This document shows positions 60,685 through 64,000 of a stretch of DNA of 64,000 nucleotides, one piece after another. Where the stretch lies: assembly GCF_023707985.1 (NCBI RefSeq), contig NZ_BRCF01000001.1:651915-715914 (forward strand), written 5' to 3'. The notes under the pieces were generated by a model. It did no database searches. It was not told the DNA's origin and saw only the letters and a program-made list of their open reading frames with translations. Numbering within the stretch: position 1 is the stretch's first letter; each line of letters starts with the position of its first letter. A program made the position numbers and the translations under genes. The DNA is from Sporosarcina sp. NCCP-2716. GTDB lineage: Bacteria; Bacillota; Bacilli; Bacillales_A; Planococcaceae.

Positions 60685-60696
60685 GAACGTTTGTTC
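60685..60696 (-). promoter_or_regulatory. LexA (DinR) box before uvrX
   Basis: GAAC-GTTT-GTTC, matching the core of the Bacillus SOS consensus CGAAC-N4-GTTCG (outer bases differ). It lies 13 bases before the uvrX start and just downstream of the -10. Confidence 0.75.
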
Positions 60697-60700
60697 CCTT

Positions 60701-60729
60701 AGTATAAAACGAACAAACCCTTTCGGCAA
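60701..60729 (-). promoter_or_regulatory. SigA-type promoter of uvrX-yolD
   Basis: On the minus strand TTGCCG (60729-60724), 17-bp spacer, TATACT (60706-60701). A further CGAAC half-site lies in the spacer. Confidence 0.7.
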
Positions 60730-60888
60730 CGGCCATTCTTTTCCAGTTCTTGTGAGACGTTGAGATTGTGCGGCGCAGCACGATTAAAAATATTGTAAAA
60801 TGGTACTTCGGGCGGCCGGAAAGCACCATATCGCCTTTCTTCCGCCAGTAGACCATGCCGCTTTACGTTTTTAGAACAATCAAGAAAA

Positions 60889-60918
60889 TTGACCGCCAAA
60901 CGATGCTTGCTGTACACT
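60889..60918 (+). promoter_or_regulatory. SigA-type promoter of the symporter gene
   Basis: TTGACC (60889-60894), 18-bp spacer, TACACT (60913-60918), 43 bases before the start codon. Confidence 0.6.
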
Positions 60919-60960
60919 TCGCTAGATAAGTAACCAATCCATACAGATAGGAGCAAGTCC

Positions 60961-62199
60961 ATGATCCGGAAAGTTTGGCGCACGTACCGTGACAGTTCAT
61001 TTGTCCTCAAAATGACGTTCGGATTCGTCGCCGGTATTATTTGCGGGCTTCTGTTCCGGGAGAAGATGGCCGTCTTCCAGCCGCTCGGCACGCTGCTGAT
61101 CAACCTGCTGAGCCTGGTCGCCATTCCCGTTATCTTCCTGACAGTCGTGCTTGCGGTCGATCAGATGAGCATCAAGCAGCTTGGCCGCATCGGCTGGAAA
61201 CTCGTTCTCTACTATGCAGCGACCACCGCGGCGGCAGTCGGGATCGGCGTCGGGCTCGCCCTGCTGTTCCAGCCTGGAAAGCATCTGACACTGCCGAATA
61301 CAATGGTCGAAACGCCGGCAGCGCCGAATGTCTCGGATGTGCTGCTCCAGCTCGTTCCGTCCAATATGTTCGAAGCGTTCTCAGGCGGCAACGTCATGGG
61401 CATCATTTTCCTCGCCGTTATCATCGGGCTCGCCATCTCGGCGATGAAATTTTCCGATGAGCCGGAGATGCGGCGGCACGGCGAGCTGCTTGATCGGGTG
61501 ATCATCGCCCTGAAGGAAATGTTCTCGAAATTATTGACGGGCGTGCTGCTCTATGCGCCGATCGGTGTGTTCGCGATCAGCGCCACCGCGTTCGGCAGCC
61601 AGGGTGTTGCAACGTTCAAGTCGCTGCTTGCCTTCACCGGGGTCTTCTATCTCGGAATCGCGGTTCTGTGGCTGTTCGTCTATACGAGCTTCCTCCGTTT
61701 CTCAGGCAATTCGGTCACCCACTTCTTCAAATCGACGAAGGAAGCCTATACGACCGCGTTCTTCACCTCGAGCAGCATCGCTTCCCTGCCGGTGGCCATC
61801 AAAGCCGTGCAGAAGGCGGGTGTCTCGGAGAAGACTGCGAACTTTGCCCTTCCCCTCGGTGCCGTCTTCAACTCGGACGGCGGTGCGCTGCGGATGGGAG
61901 TGTCCATCGTGTTCGCAGCAAATATCACCAACTTGGATTTATCGGTGTCGAGCTTCTTCCTTATCGTCATCGTCGGCACCCTGCTGTCGATCGGGACGGC
62001 CGGCGTTCCGGCAGCAGGTCTCATCACGTTGGCGGCCGTCCTGACGATGTTCGGCCTGCCGCTTGAAATCGTCGCTCTCATCGCAGGAGTCGATGCCATC
62101 ATCGGCATGGGCGGCACTGCATCGAATGTCACCGGCGATCTCGTAGGAGCCGTCGTTGTCGACAGCTCAGAACGGAAGCGGGCAGTGTCAGAGTCCTGA
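60961..62199 (+). CDS. Dicarboxylate/amino acid:cation symporter (GltP/GltT family)
   Basis: A 412-residue symporter of the DAACS family that imports glutamate, aspartate or C4-dicarboxylates with Na+ or H+. The serine-rich re-entrant loop is TSSSIASLPVAI; NSDGGALRMGV replaces the usual NMDGTA motif; the substrate and ion site in the last helices is VDAIIGMGGTASNVTGD. ATG 60961 is preceded by TAGGAGC. The substrate cannot be fixed from sequence. A terminator follows. Confidence 0.92.
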   Translation: MIRKVWRTYRDSSFVLKMTFGFVAGIICGLLFREKMAVFQPLGTLLINLLSLVAIPVIFLTVVLAVDQMSIKQLGRIGWKLVLYYAATTAAAVGIGVGLALLFQPGKHLTLPNTMVETPAAPNVSDVLLQLVPSNMFEAFSGGNVMGIIFLAVIIGLAISAMKFSDEPEMRRHGELLDRVIIALKEMFSKLLTGVLLYAPIGVFAISATAFGSQGVATFKSLLAFTGVFYLGIAVLWLFVYTSFLRFSGNSVTHFFKSTKEAYTTAFFTSSSIASLPVAIKAVQKAGVSEKTANFALPLGAVFNSDGGALRMGVSIVFAANITNLDLSVSSFFLIVIVGTLLSIGTAGVPAAGLITLAAVLTMFGLPLEIVALIAGVDAIIGMGGTASNVTGDLVGAVVVDSSERKRAVSES

Positions 62200-62242
62200 T
62201 GCATGGAAGAAGTCCGCTGTTGTAAAAAATACGGTCCATAGC

Positions 62243-62276
62243 AAAACGCACAGATGAGCCTATCTGTGCGTTTTTG
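62243..62276 (+). terminator. Terminator of the symporter gene
   Basis: AAACGCACAGAT paired with ATCTGTGCGTTT around 6 bases, then TT and TTTA. Confidence 0.88.
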
Positions 62277-62312
62277 TTTAGCTTATTATTGACACGATGG
62301 GCAATGCCTGTT

Positions 62313-63362
62313 TCAAATTTTCATCTCCACATCCGCAAATGTTGCCATCCGGGTCATCATGCTGACGGCGGCGTCGAAGATCGGAAACGCCAGCGCGGCG
62401 CCGGATCCTTCCCCGAGACACATGTCCATGTGCAGCATCGGTTCCAAGCCGAGCAGTTCGCTTGCAAGCTTCCCGCCCGGTTCTGCAGAAGCATGCGAGG
62501 CGAAGAAGTACGCTTTTGCTTTCGGTTCAAGGGCAGCAGCAAGCAACGCCGCCACGGACGAAATATAGCCATCGATCACGACGGGCATCCGATGCGCCGC
62601 AGCACCGAGCATGACCCCTGCCATCCCGCCGATTTCAAGGCCGCCGACTTTCACGAGGACATCGAGCCCGTCCACGGCATCCGGCCGGTTCACGTCGATC
62701 GCTTTCCGGATGACCGCAACTTTGTGCGAAATGCCGCCTTCCCCGACGCCAGCGCCCCTTCCCGTGATGTCAAGCGGATCCCTCCTGCTGAAGACAGCGA
62801 GCATGGCGGTGCTCGGCGTCGTGTTCCCGATGCCCATCTCACCTGTCCCGATCAGCCGGGTTCCCTTTTCCGCCTCCCGGGCGGCCATCTCAATGCCGAC
62901 TTCGATCGAGCGGATGGCCTCTTCGCGCGTCATCGCCGGGCCCTCCGCCATATTGTCGGTGCCGTGCTTCACCTTACGACGGATAACACCCGAGTGTTCC
63001 GGGAGCTCTCCCTTAATGCCAATATCGACCGCCGTCACGGCGGCACCCGTGATACCCGCAATGGCACACACGCCGGTCAGTCCCCGCTCGAAAAGCAATG
63101 TTTGCGCAAGCGTGATCTCCTGCGGGTTGCCGGAAATCCCTTCAGCATACACGCCGTGGTCGGCCGCCATCGTAATGATCGCTTTCCGGTCGATCACAGG
63201 GTGAAGACTTCCCGTGATACCGGACAGCCGGACGGCGATGTCCTCCAGTTTCCCGAGACTGCCGACGGGTTTGATCAGGTTGTCGATCCTAGTTCTGGCG
63301 GTCTCCATCATGCCGGCGTCCAGCCCGTGGATCCCTTGAAGGGTCTGTTCCAATACGTTCAT
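62313..63362 (-). CDS. cobT: Nicotinate-nucleotide-dimethylbenzimidazole phosphoribosyltransferase
   Basis: A 349-residue CobT, which activates the lower ligand (5,6-dimethylbenzimidazole) as alpha-ribazole phosphate for cobalamin assembly. Family blocks: RIDNLIKPVGSLGKLEDIA, TMAADHGVYAEGIS, GTGEMGIGNTTPSTAM, GRGAGVGEGGISHKVAVI and DGYISSVAALLAA, with SHASAEPG near the end. The start is at 63362, 8 bases after AAGGAG; ATG codons at 63365 and 63368 are alternatives. It is controlled by a cobalamin riboswitch with its own terminator. No other cobalamin genes are in the window on this strand downstream. Confidence 0.95.
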   Translation of the reverse strand: MNVLEQTLQGIHGLDAGMMETARTRIDNLIKPVGSLGKLEDIAVRLSGITGSLHPVIDRKAIITMAADHGVYAEGISGNPQEITLAQTLLFERGLTGVCAIAGITGAAVTAVDIGIKGELPEHSGVIRRKVKHGTDNMAEGPAMTREEAIRSIEVGIEMAAREAEKGTRLIGTGEMGIGNTTPSTAMLAVFSRRDPLDITGRGAGVGEGGISHKVAVIRKAIDVNRPDAVDGLDVLVKVGGLEIGGMAGVMLGAAAHRMPVVIDGYISSVAALLAAALEPKAKAYFFASHASAEPGGKLASELLGLEPMLHMDMCLGEGSGAALAFPIFDAAVSMMTRMATFADVEMKI

Positions 63363-63379
63363 CATCATTCTCCTTTTTT

Positions 63380-63434
63380 GACAAAAAATAAAAGCCTGCA
63401 GTGTGTTTGCATAGCAAATACACTGCAGACTTTT
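63380..63434 (-). terminator. Riboswitch-controlled terminator of cobT
   Basis: On the minus strand GTCTGCAGTGTATTTGC pairs with GCAAACACACTGCAGGC around TAT, followed by TTTTATTTTTT. It lies between the cobalamin riboswitch and the cobT RBS, the position expected for a ligand-controlled terminator. Confidence 0.88.
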
Positions 63435-63455
63435 CCATCATCTGTATCTCCCCGC

Positions 63456-63625
63456 AATTCAGGCAGGTCTCCTGGCTCAGGATCTGCGTTCCGCTGCTCC
63501 TTCCCGGAACCGAATCCAGTGGGCCATGCAGCGAAACTCCCCGTTTACAGTGGCGGGACCGCTGGAGATTCACACTCCATTCCCTATTCTCCCCGAAGGG
63601 CACCTGTTGCGTCGGTTATTCTTTT
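63456..63625 (-). ncRNA. Cobalamin riboswitch (AdoCbl aptamer)
   Basis: Reading the minus strand, the aptamer shows AACAGGTGCCC at the 5' side, GGGAATGGAGTGTGAATCTCC, the core CCCGCCACTGTAAACGGGGA, and the B12 box AGCCAGGAGACCTGCC at about 63463-63478. These are the conserved blocks of the cobalamin aptamer. Bound cobalamin is expected to favour the downstream terminator and reduce cobT transcription. Confidence 0.95.
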
Positions 63626-63634
63626 GTAAGTGTC

Positions 63635-63663
63635 ATCATAGCCGAAGCCGCCAGCGTTTTCAA
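63635..63663 (-). promoter_or_regulatory. SigA-type promoter of the cobT leader
   Basis: On the minus strand TTGAAA (63663-63658), 17-bp spacer, TATGAT (63640-63635). The start would be about 63628, at the edge of the aptamer. Confidence 0.7.
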
Positions 63664-63761
63664 GAGCGGGCGGCGCACCAGGTTTCTCGCTGCGCTCGCT
63701 GGGTGTTGCACTCCGATCAACTAAGCAATTGGTTCAAAGATTATTCCTTAAAAGCTCCCGA

Positions 63762-63923
63762 TTATTTAGCACTTGCCCTTTTCATTTCAACTCTAATAAG
63801 TAATATAGTAAAAAATCCTAATACCGAAAGAGCTAAAGTAGCACTCGTAATTAGCCAATTTACTTCTCCGTTTTTGAGAAAGCTCACAAGTAAAATTCCC
63901 GATAAAACACCAGCAACAAGCAT
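63762..63923 (-). CDS. Small hydrophobic ORF in the AT-rich right end
   Basis: A 53-codon ORF that is not recognised. The product is mostly two hydrophobic segments, MLVAGVLSGILLVSFL and LITSATLALSVLGFFTILL, ending in a short basic tail (RVEMKRASAK). An in-frame stop lies four codons before the ATG and no clear ribosome site is present, so the start or the gene itself is doubtful. Base composition here (about two-thirds A+T) differs from the rest of the window, consistent with a transferred or decaying segment. Confidence 0.35.
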   Translation of the reverse strand: MLVAGVLSGILLVSFLKNGEVNWLITSATLALSVLGFFTILLIRVEMKRASAK

Positions 63924-64000
63924 AAAATATGTTTATGGCACACTAGAAATGTAGGAAACGGCAGCTAATTTATGTATAAAAAAAGGCCACTTGCCAACAT

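Noticed and set aside
62274..63629. 451-codon frame across cobT and the riboswitch on the plus strand
   Set aside because: It runs antisense through cobT, its terminator and the aptamer; no known domain and no RBS.

Overview
The window is chromosomal DNA from a moderately GC-rich Gram-positive bacterium of the order Bacillales, most likely Planococcaceae (inference; no rRNA is present). The grounds are a glmS ribozyme, strong AGGAGG-type ribosome binding sites with many TTG and GTG starts, dense rho-independent terminators, and a gene block at about 40-55 kb that follows the Bacillus subtilis ccdA-yneJ-yneK-citB-yneP-yneR-plsY-parE-parC neighbourhood. No rRNA, tRNA, CRISPR array, prophage or insertion sequence was recognised.

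Layout. 0-5 kb: glmS ribozyme and glmS, a DUF4181 membrane protein, a 21-codon leader-like ORF with its own promoter and terminator, an RsgA-type GTPase, a YjcZ-like tiny membrane protein and a small P-loop kinase. 5-17 kb: squalene/phytoene synthase-like enzyme, then a thioredoxin-like protein, two ABC half-exporters and a lipoprotein; the YmfF/YmfH M16 protease pair; an AgrC-like kinase with a LytTR regulator; DUF3891, CHY zinc-finger and MBL-fold proteins. 18-27 kb: four DUF948 membrane proteins in two converging pairs, DUF3899, and an oppABCDF peptide importer. 27-34 kb: two tandem glutamine synthetases, a Ca2+/H+ antiporter, MsrA, an LCP cell-wall ligase and an AI-2E family transporter. 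34-40 kb: a molybdate importer (modABC) divergent from a one-component regulator, with palindromic candidate operators between them; GNAT, a tandem ribbon-helix-helix-like protein and an MFS transporter. 40-50 kb: parE-parC, plsY, a HesB-like protein, a candidate type I toxin-antitoxin locus, a thioesterase and aconitase. 50-64 kb: nicotinamidase, a stress membrane protein, a lytic transglycosylase, a SCO-type copper protein, small YvrJ/DUF2922/DUF1659 proteins, a CcdA-thioredoxin-CcdC redox module, a BmrCD-like heterodimeric exporter with a frameshift in one subunit, an SOS-controlled UvrX-YolD pair, a glutamate-type symporter, and cobT under a cobalamin riboswitch. The last 280 bases are noticeably AT-rich.

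The most unusual feature is a family of four intergenic arrays (near 5.1, 19.2, 34.2 and 46.5 kb) made of 8 to 15 units of 20 nt that share the core TTTATGAGCG. All four lie on the same strand, keep exact 20-nt phasing with a single 21-nt exception, have similar first and last units, and each lies next to the terminator of a minus-strand gene. Because 20 is 3x7-1, each unit can also be read as a seven-codon ORF whose stop overlaps the next start as ATGA. I do not recognise this element as a described repeat family. The second notable locus is a TxpA/RatA-style type I toxin-antitoxin candidate at 45.9-46.3 kb, with both promoters and both terminators visible.
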